A DNA stretch of 58,446 nt from Clostridiales bacterium. Its GTDB lineage: Bacteria > Bacillota > Clostridia > Christensenellales > Borkfalkiaceae. Position 1 is the stretch's first letter; each line of letters starts with the position of its first letter. Below the pieces are notes generated by a model. The model was not told where the DNA came from and ran no database searches. It saw nothing but the letters and a program-made list of their open reading frames with translations. Location of the stretch: the NCBI GenBank assembly GCA_015055865.1, contig SVHK01000005.1:1-58446 (forward strand), written 5' to 3'. Below, one piece after another: positions 15,542 to 24,262 of the stretch. Position numbers and translations under genes: made by a program.

Positions 15542-16441
15542 ATGGAAAACGAAATAAAAGTAAAAGACGAAATTTCAATTGCGGACATTTTCTCGTGTTT
15601 AATTGCAAAACTCCGTTTACTTATCGTCTTATTCTTAGCAGGCGTTATTGTGGGTGGAACGTTTGGATATTTGAAATCGTACAACGTCGTTTATTACGGT
15701 ACGGAAATGTCCTTCTTCGTATCGCCTGAAAAGACGTCTAGTAGTATGGACGAAGATAACAGTATCTTTGCAGGCACGTACGGTCATACCGTAATGGACA
15801 CGATGATTAAGCTTTTAAGCACTGAAAAAACAGCGGAAGAGTTCGTATCGGGTATGAACATCGAAGGATTACCTCAAAAACCCGACCCTACGGCTGAGCC
15901 AGACGTTTACGCAAGACAAGTAAAAGAATATAACCAATTAATAAACACCGTAAAATCGTCTATGACTTTTACATACAGTAAAACGGCGAAAACGGAAATA
16001 AATACGCTCGATACCGAATCCAAAAACTTCATTTACGTTACGTTAGAAGTGAAAGAACAAGGAATTTACAACAAGGAGTTTACGGCTGAGTTGCTTACTC
16101 AACTCCAGGAAAAAATTCCTAAAATCGTTGAAAGAACGATGTTAAACCCTGACGAAGAAAAATACAAAACGACTTGTACGTTGGTTACTCCCTTGTACCC
16201 CATCGTCGAATGTATGAACGAAAACTACACGTTTACCGAAACGGTTAAATTTGGCGCGATTTTAGGTTTAGTAGTCGCAGTGCTTAGCTGTATCGTAGTC
16301 ATTGCTGCGGATAGACTGGATAAGAGAGTAAAAGAAACAGAACAAATAGAAAAGAAAATAGGCGTACCCGTGCTTGGCGTTGTCCCTAACATTCTTCCGC
16401 AAAACGAAACGGAAAAAAAGGGGGATGAATTAAATGGCTAA
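15542..16441 (+). CDS. Wzz/CpsC-type polysaccharide chain-length and kinase-activator protein
   Basis: A 299-residue membrane protein with the Wzz architecture: a first membrane segment near residues 22-40 (LRLLIVLFLAGVIVGGTFGYLKSY), a long extracytoplasmic domain and a second membrane segment near 237-256 (VKFGAILGLVVAVLSCIVVIAADRL). A short basic cytoplasmic tail has the IGVPVLGVVPNI motif that contacts the partner kinase. AAGGAG precedes the ATG. Its last 8 bases overlap the kinase gene, so the two are translationally coupled. In other bacteria this pair controls capsule or exopolysaccharide length and export. Confidence 0.88.
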   Translation: MENEIKVKDEISIADIFSCLIAKLRLLIVLFLAGVIVGGTFGYLKSYNVVYYGTEMSFFVSPEKTSSSMDEDNSIFAGTYGHTVMDTMIKLLSTEKTAEEFVSGMNIEGLPQKPDPTAEPDVYARQVKEYNQLINTVKSSMTFTYSKTAKTEINTLDTESKNFIYVTLEVKEQGIYNKEFTAELLTQLQEKIPKIVERTMLNPDEEKYKTTCTLVTPLYPIVECMNENYTFTETVKFGAILGLVVAVLSCIVVIAADRLDKRVKETEQIEKKIGVPVLGVVPNILPQNETEKKGDELNG

Positions 16442-17210
16442 ACCCTTTAAAAATTTGAAAAATATCAAAAAGAAAGTCGGTGAAAAAGAAACCCGTAAGG
16501 ACTTTTTGATGGAAGTGGATTCCCAATTCAACTTCGTGGAATCTTTCCGTAAATTAAAATCGTCCATTTCCGTTTCCATTCCCAAAAAGACGCAAGGCGG
16601 GGTTTCCGTAATGGTTACTTCTTCCTACCCTGAAGACGGGAAAACGACGGTCGCGGTCAATTTGGCTAAAACGTTTGCAATGGCGTCGAAATCGAAAGTT
16701 ATCGTGGTAGATACGGATATTCGAAAAGGTAGAGTTGCAAGATTCTTCCAAGGTAGCAGTAAAATAGGCTTGAGCGAATATCTCTCCGGACAAGTAGATT
16801 TAGAAAACGTAATTAAAAAGAGCGGAAATGAAGAATCTCTTGACTATATCTCCTGCGGAATTGCTTCCCCTAAGCCCTACGAACTTCTTGAAAGCGAAGC
16901 GATGAAAGAATTAGATAAAAAGTTAAGAGAGCGTTACGATTACGTTATCTACGACACGCCCCCCTTGCTTTTGGTTTCCGACGCGCTCGCCGTTGCGCCC
17001 GTAACGGACGGCGCGGTGGTCGTATGCAGACATCTCCGTTCGTATATGAGCGATTTAACCAAGACCGTAAAGACTTTGAAATTCTCTAAAATCAACGTAT
17101 TGGGCGTCGTAGTCAACGATTATCAACCCGAAGCGAGTAAGGACCTTGGTTATAAGAAATACTATAAAGAAGAGTATTATTCTTACGGAAAAACGGACGA
17201 GAAAAAATAA
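16434..17210 (+). CDS. CpsD/CapB-type bacterial tyrosine autokinase
   Basis: A 258-residue BY-kinase. Walker A is PEDGKTTVAVNLAK at about residues 66-79, Walker A' VIVVDTDIRKGR follows near 93-104, and Walker B YVIYDTPPLLLVSDA lies near 170-184. The C-terminus carries the tyrosine cluster YKKYYKEEYYSYG that is autophosphorylated. The usual PGEGKT of Walker A is PEDGKT, with the Gly-Glu replaced but the key Lys-Thr retained. It depends on the preceding CpsC-like protein for activation. No glycosyltransferase cluster follows; the next gene after a strong terminator is lon. Confidence 0.92.
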   Translation: MAKPFKNLKNIKKKVGEKETRKDFLMEVDSQFNFVESFRKLKSSISVSIPKKTQGGVSVMVTSSYPEDGKTTVAVNLAKTFAMASKSKVIVVDTDIRKGRVARFFQGSSKIGLSEYLSGQVDLENVIKKSGNEESLDYISCGIASPKPYELLESEAMKELDKKLRERYDYVIYDTPPLLLVSDALAVAPVTDGAVVVCRHLRSYMSDLTKTVKTLKFSKINVLGVVVNDYQPEASKDLGYKKYYKEEYYSYGKTDEKK

Positions 17211-17242
17211 AAAGCAGTTAAAAAAAGTCAAGTAAAAAACAT

Positions 17243-17275
17243 AACGGGGGCGTCGCTTGTACGACTGCCCCCGTT
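17243..17275 (+). terminator. Terminator after the tyrosine kinase gene
   Basis: AACGGGGGC (17243-17251) and GCCCCCGTT (17267-17275) with an inner GTCG/CGAC pairing. Confidence 0.75.
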
Positions 17276-17357
17276 TCAAAACTAAAATCCGACTAAAAAC
17301 GGCGCAGTTTTTATTAAAAAGCGTTTGATTAAAAGGTTTTTAGGGTAAGAATAGAGT

Positions 17358-19694
17358 ATGGAAATACAATTAGAAGAACAGTACAAAACAACGAACTTAA
17401 AAAAGAAAGCGTTGCCACTCGTCCCCTTGCGCGGAAAAGTGGCTTTTCCGCATACGTCGATTTCTTTCGAAGTCGGTAGAGATATGACTTTAAAAGCCAT
17501 CGAACAAGCTTCCGCTACCGCGGACAAGTACTTGTTTATTTGTTCGCAAAAAGACCCTACCAAGATAGACGTTTGCGACGACGATTTATATAATTACGGC
17601 ACGGTTGCGACGATTAGACAAGTCGTAAAAACGGCAGGCGCGCTTCGCGTGGTTTGCGATGGACTGTATCGCGCGAAATGGAAATGTATCAAGGATATAG
17701 ACGGTTGCAAAGTCGCTTATACGGAAGAGATAGAACCCGTTCACGGCGACGGAGTGATGGAACAAGCTTACGTACGTACCGCAAGGGCGCTGTTAAAAGA
17801 CGTCGTTACGGAAGATAATAAATTCGCGAAAGAAACGCTTGAAAAAATCAATCTTTGCAATGATAGCGACGTGTTCGTGGACTTACTTATTTCCGTTATG
17901 CGCGTGCGTTTGGAAATCAAGCAAGAAATTCTTGAAACGAAAGAAACGTTGAAGCGGTTGCAACTTCTTGACAGATGCTTAAACGACGAGCTGGAAATTT
18001 CAAGAGTGGAACGCAAAATCGCAAACGCGGTAAGAAAAAACATCGATAAATCGCAAAAAGATTTCTTCTTAAGAGAGCAACTTCGCGCCATTCACACCGA
18101 ACTTGGCGACGACGGGAAAGAAGAAGACGAATACCGCGAAAAAATTAAGAATAAAAACCTGCCCAAGGACTTGGAAGAAAAAGCGCTCAAAGAAGTCGAC
18201 CGTATGGGTAAAATGCAACCCACTTCCCCCGAGTACACCGTAATTACGGGCTATCTTGACCAAGTTTTGGAATTGCCTTGGACGGAACAAACGGACGATA
18301 CGGAAAAACTCGCCGATTGTATCAAAGTCTTAAACCAAGACCACTACGGCTTGGAAAAAGTCAAGGAACGGATTATAGAATACCTTGCGGTACTCAAACT
18401 GACGGGCAGTATGAACGCTCCGATTTTATGTTTAGTCGGACCGCCGGGGGTAGGCAAAACGAGTATTGCGCAATCGGTTGCGCGCGCGTTGGGTAGAAAA
18501 TTCGTAAGAATGTCGCTCGGCGGTGTGAAAGACGAAGCGGAAATCCGCGGGCACAGAAGGACGTATATCGGCGCGATGCCCGGTCGGATTTTGTACGCGA
18601 TGAAAAACGCAGGCTCTATCAACCCCGTGTTCTTGCTCGACGAAATCGATAAAGTTTCGTCGGATATGCGAGGCGACCCCGCATCCGCGCTTTTGGAAGT
18701 GCTTGACCCTGAACAAAACGTTTCGTTTAGGGACAGGTACTTGGAATACCCCTACGATTTGAGCAAGGTGCTCTTTATCGCGACCGCGAATACGCTGGAC
18801 ACCATTCCCGCGCCCTTGCGCGACAGAATGGAGATTATCGAACTTTCTGGCTATACCCACGAAGAAAAAACGGAGATAGCAAAGCGGTATCTTTTACCCA
18901 AACAACTCAAAGCGAACGGTTTGAAAGAAAAGAGCGTAAAATTCTCTGCGGACGGCTTGAAATTCTTAATCGAAGGCTATACCTTAGAGGCGGGCGTGAG
19001 AAATTTGGAACGCCAAGTCGGTTCGGTGTGCAGAAAAATCGCCGTAAAAACTGCGGATGAGAAAGATTTTTCGAGCGTTACTTTACGCAAAAAAGACGTG
19101 GAAGAACTGCTCGGCTCGGCTCGGTTTAAACAAGATGAAAAACGCAAGGAAGCTGAAGTCGGCGCGGTTACGGGTCTGGCTTGGACGGCGGTTGGCGGTA
19201 CGACGTTGACCGTTGAAGCGACCACGATGCGCGGTAAAGGCGAAATCCGTTTGACGGGGAAACTTGGCGAAGTAATGAAAGAATCCGCGCTCACGGCGTT
19301 TACGTATATCCGTTCGCGCGCGAAGAAGTTCGGAATAGACGAAGAAAAATTTGAAGAAACGGACGTGCATATCCACGTCCCCGAAGGCGCGACCCCCAAA
19401 GACGGGCCGAGCGCAGGGATTACGATTGCCTCGGCGATTTTGTCCGTGTTTAGCAATCGAAAGGTCCGTAAAGACGTGGCGATGACGGGTGAAATCACCT
19501 TGCGCGGTAAAGTGTTGCCCATCGGCGGATTAAAAGAAAAAGCACTTGCCGCGCGCAGAATAGGGATTAAAAACGTCATTATCCCGGCTGGCAACGAAAA
19601 GGATATCGAAGAAATCCCCGAAACGGTTAGAAAGGACGTGAAGTTTTATCCCGTGGAAAGCGTCGAAGAAGTTTTCGACCGAGTATTTTTATAA
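17358..19694 (+). CDS. lon: ATP-dependent protease Lon
   Basis: A 778-residue LonA protease, full length. The LON substrate-binding domain starts with LPLVPLRGKVAFPH (about residues 20-33). A helical region precedes the AAA+ domain with Walker A GPPGVGKTSIAQS (about 360) and Walker B VFLLDEIDK. The protease domain has PKDGPSAGITIA, with the catalytic Ser near 684 and its Lys in GGLKEKALAA downstream. Lon degrades abnormal and regulatory proteins in the cytoplasm. The ribosome-binding site is weak (AGGG 13 bases upstream). It is followed by engB, as in Bacillus, but tig-clpX is on the opposite strand further on. Confidence 0.97.
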   Translation: MEIQLEEQYKTTNLKKKALPLVPLRGKVAFPHTSISFEVGRDMTLKAIEQASATADKYLFICSQKDPTKIDVCDDDLYNYGTVATIRQVVKTAGALRVVCDGLYRAKWKCIKDIDGCKVAYTEEIEPVHGDGVMEQAYVRTARALLKDVVTEDNKFAKETLEKINLCNDSDVFVDLLISVMRVRLEIKQEILETKETLKRLQLLDRCLNDELEISRVERKIANAVRKNIDKSQKDFFLREQLRAIHTELGDDGKEEDEYREKIKNKNLPKDLEEKALKEVDRMGKMQPTSPEYTVITGYLDQVLELPWTEQTDDTEKLADCIKVLNQDHYGLEKVKERIIEYLAVLKLTGSMNAPILCLVGPPGVGKTSIAQSVARALGRKFVRMSLGGVKDEAEIRGHRRTYIGAMPGRILYAMKNAGSINPVFLLDEIDKVSSDMRGDPASALLEVLDPEQNVSFRDRYLEYPYDLSKVLFIATANTLDTIPAPLRDRMEIIELSGYTHEEKTEIAKRYLLPKQLKANGLKEKSVKFSADGLKFLIEGYTLEAGVRNLERQVGSVCRKIAVKTADEKDFSSVTLRKKDVEELLGSARFKQDEKRKEAEVGAVTGLAWTAVGGTTLTVEATTMRGKGEIRLTGKLGEVMKESALTAFTYIRSRAKKFGIDEEKFEETDVHIHVPEGATPKDGPSAGITIASAILSVFSNRKVRKDVAMTGEITLRGKVLPIGGLKEKALAARRIGIKNVIIPAGNEKDIEEIPETVRKDVKFYPVESVEEVFDRVFL

Positions 19695-19700
19695 AAAGGT

Positions 19701-19838
19701 CAAGGGAATTATTCCCTTGCGGGGTTACAAGGGGCAACGCCCCTGTATAAACGGACTCATAAAAGAAATCTATGATTTCGTCTTTCACGCCGTAAGGCGT
19801 TAATGCAAGCCGTTGGCTTGCCGTACGGTTACACCGTA
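19701..19838. repeat. String of six small hairpins between lon and engB
   Basis: Within 138 bases there are six adjacent perfect hairpins, five with exactly three loop bases. CAAGGGAA-TTA-TTCCCTTG is at 19701-19719, AGGGGC-AAC-GCCCCT at 19730-19744 and GAAATC-TAT-GATTTC at 19765-19779. ACGCC-GTAA-GGCGT is at 19787-19800, GCAAGCC-GTT-GGCTTGC at 19805-19821 and TACGGT-TAC-ACCGTA at 19824-19838. None has a run of T after it, so they do not look like ordinary terminators. Confidence 0.75.
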
Positions 19839-19859
19839 TAATTTAAAAAGGAGCATACC

Positions 19860-20534
19860 ATGGTTGAGATGAATGAAGAAATTAAACGTAAAGTCGTGAT
19901 TAAAAACGCGAGCTTTATTACTTCCGCCGCGAAGAAAGAACAGTTTATTTCGCCCGAAAAACCGATGATTGCCGTTTGCGGTAAATCCAACGTCGGGAAA
20001 AGTTCGTTTATCAATATGCTCGCGAACAGAAAAAAACTTGCAAAAACGAGTAGTGAGCCGGGTCGGACGAGATTGGTGAATTATTTTGATTTCGGCGAGT
20101 TCGTCTTGGCGGATTTACCGGGGTACGGATTTGCGAGAGTTTCTAAATCGGAAAAAATCAAGTGGGCGAAAACGCTCGACGAGTTCTTTAAACAAAAGGA
20201 CAAAATTTCGCACGTGTTTATGCTCGTCGACAGTCGGCACGACCCCACTGCCGACGACGCGCAAATGATGGAGTTTTTGCACTTTTATACCTTGCCCTTT
20301 ACCGTCGTAATGACGAAGTCGGATAAGTTGTCAAGAATGAAAGTGAAAGAACATAAAAAAGCGATTGCCGCCGATTTGTATTTGGGCGAGAAAAATTTAA
20401 TCGCAACCAGCTCGGAAACGGGGTTTGGCAAGGACGAAATTTTAGAAAAAATAGCGCAAGTCATCGATTTGCAAGCGTCTAAGGGATTCTTTGATGAAAT
20501 AGACGAAGAATTGGCGGAAGAGAGCGAAGGCTAA
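19860..20534 (+). CDS. ysxC: Ribosome-assembly GTPase EngB (YsxC)
   Basis: A 224-residue TRAFAC GTPase. G1 is GKSNVGKSSFINML (about residues 42-55), G2 includes SEPGRTRLVNYF, G3 is ADLPGYGFARVS and G4 is TKSDKLS (about 156-162). EngB takes part in late assembly of the 50S subunit. The start has AAAAAGGAG 7 bases upstream. The C-terminal 20 residues are acidic. The gene follows lon and is followed 9 bases later by the sugar-transferase homologue. Confidence 0.95.
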   Translation: MVEMNEEIKRKVVIKNASFITSAAKKEQFISPEKPMIAVCGKSNVGKSSFINMLANRKKLAKTSSEPGRTRLVNYFDFGEFVLADLPGYGFARVSKSEKIKWAKTLDEFFKQKDKISHVFMLVDSRHDPTADDAQMMEFLHFYTLPFTVVMTKSDKLSRMKVKEHKKAIAADLYLGEKNLIATSSETGFGKDEILEKIAQVIDLQASKGFFDEIDEELAEESEG

Positions 20535-20543
20535 GGGGGAAAT

Positions 20544-21287
20544 ATGGAAGAATTTTTAAACAGTTGGTACGGCGTAGCGATTATTTTGACGTTTGATTTC
20601 GTCGCTCTGTTGGCGGTCGTTTGTTTGACTTACCGTTGGTTTTTCAAACGTGTGTTCGACGTCGTGGTTTCAAGCGTTTGTTTGCTTTTTACGTCGCCTT
20701 TGTTTTTAACCGTCTTTATTCGCGCGAATAAATTCAAAAAAGAAAACGACGGCGTTATCGAGAGCATTTACGAAAAGGAAATTCGGGTCGGTAAAAAGGA
20801 AAAAGTCGTTCTTTTAAATAAATTCAAATCCCGCGATAACGACGGCGAATTGCTCGGTCGCTACGGCAGATGGTTGGAAACTTATAAGCTTTGTAATTTG
20901 CCCAAACTCGTGGACGTTTTCTTGGGGAAATTGAGTTTTATCGGCGTAAAACCGATGCTCCGTTCGGAAGCGGAATTCGTCGAAGACGAAGTAGAAAAAG
21001 ACAGATTTACCGTTCGACCGGGGTTGATTAATCCGCTCGTTTGCGTGGGCGATGAAACTACGTCCTTTGAAGAAATGTTGTTGCAAGACAGAAAATACGC
21101 TTGGCGATTCTCGTTCTTTGGCGATTGCAAAATTTTCTTCGCGTGGTTGTTAAATAAAATTCGTGGAAATTCCAACGCGTATTTAGGCGAAACGCTCGGT
21201 TCTTACGCGAAATACCTTTTGGACAACGAACAAATTACGCAAGACGATTATACCGTTGCGTGTGAGTTAGATAACGCTATTGAATAA
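20544..21287 (+). CDS. Sugar-transferase (monotopic phosphoglycosyltransferase) homologue with altered catalytic dyad
   Basis: A 247-residue protein similar to bacterial sugar transferases that start polysaccharide or glycolipid synthesis on undecaprenyl phosphate. It has an extra N-terminal membrane helix (11-30), the re-entrant helix region KRVFDVVVSSVCLLFTSPLFL (35-55), KFKSRD (94-99) and a DRFTVRPGLINPLV segment. The canonical LDELPQL block, whose Asp-Glu dyad is catalytic, reads KLCNLPKL here (Cys117-Asn118), and the later SLVGPRP block reads SFIGVKP. The family call is clear but the enzyme may be inactive or specialised. It lies between engB and plsC. Confidence 0.75.
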   Translation: MEEFLNSWYGVAIILTFDFVALLAVVCLTYRWFFKRVFDVVVSSVCLLFTSPLFLTVFIRANKFKKENDGVIESIYEKEIRVGKKEKVVLLNKFKSRDNDGELLGRYGRWLETYKLCNLPKLVDVFLGKLSFIGVKPMLRSEAEFVEDEVEKDRFTVRPGLINPLVCVGDETTSFEEMLLQDRKYAWRFSFFGDCKIFFAWLLNKIRGNSNAYLGETLGSYAKYLLDNEQITQDDYTVACELDNAIE

Positions 21288-21349
21288 ATACTTTTAGGGG
21301 CTTGGACTCGTACCTGCCCCTTTGAAATTACATAATAGGAGTTACTTAA

Positions 21350-22102
21350 ATGATAGTTTTATACGTACTTGGCGGAATTTTAGCGCTCGTACTGTTGTTT
21401 GCGTTAGTGGTGTTTTTCAGTTTCATTTTCGTCGATACGAAAAAGGAATACGATAAATTTAGCCCTTATCACGAATGGCTCGTAAACGTTTTGGCTTGGT
21501 TGATTACGAAAGTTTGCAATATGAAAATTATCGTTTCGGGTATAGAAAACGTTCCGAAAGACGAACGGTTCTTTCTCGTTTGTAATCACCGTTCCTTCTC
21601 TGAAATAGTCGCGTTGCGCTACGTACTTAGAAAATACAAGTTCGTGTTTATTTCTAAACCGGAAAATTTCCAAATCCCGTTCGTGAACAAACTCGCGACC
21701 CGTATTCGGTTTATGCCCATTGATAGAGAAAATCCCCGAAACGCAATGAAAACGCTAATTAAGTCGATTGACTTAATTAAAAAGAACGACTGTTCAATTG
21801 CCGTATTCCCTGAAGGCACGAGAAGTCGTGACGGAAAACTTGGCGAGTTTCACGACGGCGTATTTAAAATTGCCGTTAAGTCGGGCGCGCCCGTCGTCGT
21901 AACTTCCGTCGTCGGCTCGGAAAAAGTCAAAGGAAATATGCCCTTTAAAAGGACGAAAGTGTATTTAGATTTCTTGGATTGTTTCCACGCGCAAGCAGGC
22001 GAAAACTCCCACGACTTGGCGGAAAAATCCCGTACGTTGATTGAAAATAAAATTGCCGAACGCGAAGGCAAAACGGTGGAATCAACGCAAACGCTTGAAT
22101 AA
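21350..22102 (+). CDS. plsC: 1-acyl-sn-glycerol-3-phosphate acyltransferase-like protein
   Basis: A 250-residue PlsC-family protein with an N-terminal membrane helix (about 2-28). The first acyltransferase block reads VCNHRSFSEIVALR, giving NHxxxxE (His80, Glu85) where the family consensus is HxxxxD. The FPEGTRSRDGKLGEFHDGVFKIA block (about 152-174) that binds glycerol-3-phosphate is intact, as is the PVVVTSVVGS region. It would transfer the second acyl chain to make phosphatidic acid. AGGAG precedes the ATG. The Asp-to-Glu change is conservative, but worth noting. Confidence 0.85.
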   Translation: MIVLYVLGGILALVLLFALVVFFSFIFVDTKKEYDKFSPYHEWLVNVLAWLITKVCNMKIIVSGIENVPKDERFFLVCNHRSFSEIVALRYVLRKYKFVFISKPENFQIPFVNKLATRIRFMPIDRENPRNAMKTLIKSIDLIKKNDCSIAVFPEGTRSRDGKLGEFHDGVFKIAVKSGAPVVVTSVVGSEKVKGNMPFKRTKVYLDFLDCFHAQAGENSHDLAEKSRTLIENKIAEREGKTVESTQTLE

Positions 22103-22135
22103 AATTTAATATACAAAACCGCACTATCTCGTGTT

Positions 22136-22178
22136 TAATATGAACCCCAAAATTAAAAAACTTTTGGGGTTCATATTA
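22136..22178 (+). terminator. Long hairpin after plsC
   Basis: Arms AATATGAACCCCAAAA and TTTTGGGGTTCATATT (16 bp, 22137-22152 and 22162-22177), with little U downstream. Confidence 0.55.
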
Positions 22179-22237
22179 TAATCAGACTTCAATGGCAAGA
22201 TTTTTAAAATTTTTTGAGGCTAATTGACGTAACGATA

Positions 22238-22266
22238 TTGACATTTGGTACAAATTATGGTATAAT
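22238..22266 (+). promoter_or_regulatory. Consensus promoter of the toxin-antitoxin pair
   Basis: TTGACA (22238-22243), 17-base spacer, TATAAT (22261-22266). Both hexamers match consensus perfectly. Confidence 0.85.
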
Positions 22267-22308
22267 AAGGACACAATAAGAATATACTATTAATGGGAGA
22301 AAAAAGTT

Positions 22309-22584
22309 ATGACTCAACCTTTGCCTAAAATATTACCTGTAAACGAACTTAAAAACACTGCAAATATTATGAAAACTTGTAAAGAAAGCCCCGTACCTAT
22401 CGTTATAACAAAAAACGGTTACGGTGAAGCCATTATGATGAGCGTTAAACTTTATGAAGAAATGTTTGCAAAAATGCAGGCAGCGACTCTTATTAACGCA
22501 AGTTTAGACGACGTTGAAAACGGAGCAACGCCCGTAAGCGGAGCTGAATTTTTCGGCGTAATGAGGGCAAAGTATGGAAAATAA
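22309..22584 (+). CDS. Phd/YefM family antitoxin
   Basis: A 91-residue protein with the Phd/YefM layout: ILPVNELKNTANIMKTC near the start, then PVPIVITKNGYGEAIMMSVKLYEEM (about 34-58), the DNA-binding fold. A more variable C-terminal part would wrap around the toxin. It should neutralise the following RelE/ParE-type toxin and repress the shared promoter. GGGAG lies 9 bases before the ATG. The gene overlaps the toxin gene by 11 bases. Confidence 0.88.
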   Translation: MTQPLPKILPVNELKNTANIMKTCKESPVPIVITKNGYGEAIMMSVKLYEEMFAKMQAATLINASLDDVENGATPVSGAEFFGVMRAKYGK

Positions 22585-22888
22585 CCAATATCAATTAAAG
22601 ATTTTCCCTTTTGCTCAGCTTGATATGGAGCAAATATTCGACTATATATCCGTTGAACTTTGCAACCCTACTGCGGCAATCGGACAAATTAATGATTTTG
22701 AAAAGGCGTTTGAGAACGTTTGCGCCTTTCCTGAAAGTTGCCCGTACATAAAAAACGAATACGTAAGGGACAAGACTTTACGCAAGTTGATAGTCAATAA
22801 CTACGTAGCGTTTTATCGTATAAGAAATAAAGAAATTCAAGTAGTCCGCGTTTTATACGGAACGTGCGATTACGAATCAATTTTATAA
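22574..22888 (+). CDS. RelE/ParE family toxin
   Basis: A 104-residue small toxin with the family core YQLKIFPFAQLDMEQIFDYISVELCNP (helix-rich first half) and LRKLIVNNYVAFYRIRNKEIQVVRVLYGTCDYESIL at the C-terminus. The R-[IV]-[RK]-N-K-E and RVLYG motifs are those of RelE/ParE proteins that cleave mRNA on ribosomes or poison gyrase; which one cannot be told here. Its ribosome-binding site GAGGG lies inside the antitoxin gene, consistent with coupled translation. Confidence 0.88.
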   Translation: MENNQYQLKIFPFAQLDMEQIFDYISVELCNPTAAIGQINDFEKAFENVCAFPESCPYIKNEYVRDKTLRKLIVNNYVAFYRIRNKEIQVVRVLYGTCDYESIL

Positions 22889-22966
22889 GTTTAAAATGGA
22901 ATTAAAGTTTGCTTCGGTTGGCTCGTTTTTATGTGCTTTCTCGTAGTTATTACAACCGTTAAATAC

Positions 22967-22999
22967 AAAACCGCACTGCAGTTTTTGCAGTGCGGTTTT
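22967..22999. terminator. Bidirectional terminator between the toxin gene and clpX
   Basis: Inverted arms AAAACCGCACTGCA (22967-22980) and TGCAGTGCGGTTTT (22986-22999), followed by T on the plus side and a T-rich loop-proximal tail on the minus side. Confidence 0.8.
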
Positions 23000-23020
23000 T
23001 TCATATATCGTTAATAAAAT

Positions 23021-24262
23021 TTAAGCGGTTTGCTTATAAATGAGTTTGGGCGGTTCGCCGTTGGTCAAACATTCTTTCGTGATGACAACTTCTTCCACGT
23101 TTTCTTCGGACGGAATTTTGTACATTACTTCCGTCATAACGCTTTCAATAATGGTACGAAGTCCGCGTGCGCCCGTCTTTAAGCGGATTGCCGTTTGCGC
23201 AATTTCGCGTACTGCGTCCGATTCGACCGTGAGTTTAACGCCGTCGTAACCAACGAGTTTTTGGTATTGCTTGATAATCGCGTTTTTGGGCTCGGTTAAA
23301 ATTTTCACGAGCGCGGTTTCGTCGAGCGGGTCAAGGTTGACGACGATGGGGAGTCTGCCGACGAATTCGGGGATAAGACCGAACTTGGTCAAATCCTGCG
23401 GTTTTACGTCGTCCAGCATCGAATAGTCCGCGTCGTTAGCGCCTAATTTCACTTTACCGCCGAAACCGAGCGACGAATCGTCTTTTCGCGACGATACGAT
23501 TTTATCCAAACCTACGAACGCGCCACCGCAAATGAATAAAATGTTCGTCGTGTCAATCCGCAAACATTCTTGATTGGGGTGCTTTCTACCGCCTTGCGGG
23601 GGTACGTTTGCCGTCGTGCTTTCGATGATTTTGAGCAAGGCTTGTTGTACGCCTTCGCCCGATACGTCGCGCGTAATGGACACGTTTTCGCTCTTTCTGG
23701 AGATTTTATCGATTTCGTCGACGTAAATAATCCCCCGTTGCGCTTTTTCTATATCGTAGTCCGCGTTTTGAATGAGTTTTAACAGGATATTTTCAACGTC
23801 TTCCCCAACGTACCCTGCTTCGGTGAGCGTGGTTGCGTCTGCCGTTGCGAACGGCACGTTCAAAATTTTTGCGAGCGTGCGCGCGAGTAGGGTTTTACCG
23901 CTACCCGTCGGGCCAAGCAATAACACGTTGCTCTTTTCGATTTCTACGCCGTCGTCGTTCTTGTCGTTCTTCGTTGCAAGCGCGTTAATGCGTTTGTAAT
24001 GGTTATACACGGCAACGGAAAGCACGCGTTTCGCCTTGTCTTGCCCAACGATATATTTATCGAGTTCGGCTTTGATTTCCGATGGTTTTTTCAATTCGAA
24101 CGTTTCGGACGAAAACTCTTTCGTTTTCGTTTCTTCGAGCATTGACGAGCAAATCGTGATACATTCGTCGCAAATAGCGACGCCGTCCGGGCCGTCGATT
24201 AGAAGTTGCGTTAATTCTCGTTCTTTACCACAGAACGAACAATGCTTTTGGTTTTTCGGCAT
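23021..24262 (-). CDS. clpX: ATP-dependent Clp protease ATP-binding subunit ClpX
   Basis: A 413-residue AAA+ unfoldase. The N-terminal zinc-binding domain has CSFCGKE and CDECITIC (about residues 8-40). The AAA+ module has Walker [17 protein letters not shown] (about 114-129), Walker [12 protein letters not shown], the pore loop GYVGEDV and sensor motifs. It feeds tagged substrates such as ssrA-tagged peptides to ClpP. The gene follows clpP after a terminator hairpin, so some transcription of its own is likely. Confidence 0.97.
   Translation of the reverse strand: MPKNQKHCSFCGKERELTQLLIDGPDGVAICDECITICSSMLEETKTKEFSSETFELKKPSEIKAELDKYIVGQDKAKRVLSVAVYNHYKRINALATKNDKNDDGVEIEKSNVLLLGPTGSGKTLLARTLAKILNVPFATADATTLTEAGYVGEDVENILLKLIQNADYDIEKAQRGIIYVDEIDKISRKSENVSITRDVSGEGVQQALLKIIESTTANVPPQGGRKHPNQECLRIDTTNILFICGGAFVGLDKIVSSRKDDSSLGFGGKVKLGANDADYSMLDDVKPQDLTKFGLIPEFVGRLPIVVNLDPLDETALVKILTEPKNAIIKQYQKLVGYDGVKLTVESDAVREIAQTAIRLKTGARGLRTIIESVMTEVMYKIPSEENVEEVVITKECLTNGEPPKLIYKQTA

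Noticed and set aside
22136..22888. Treating the toxin-antitoxin pair as part of a mobile element
   Set aside because: No transposase, integrase, attachment-site duplication or inverted ends are visible around it.
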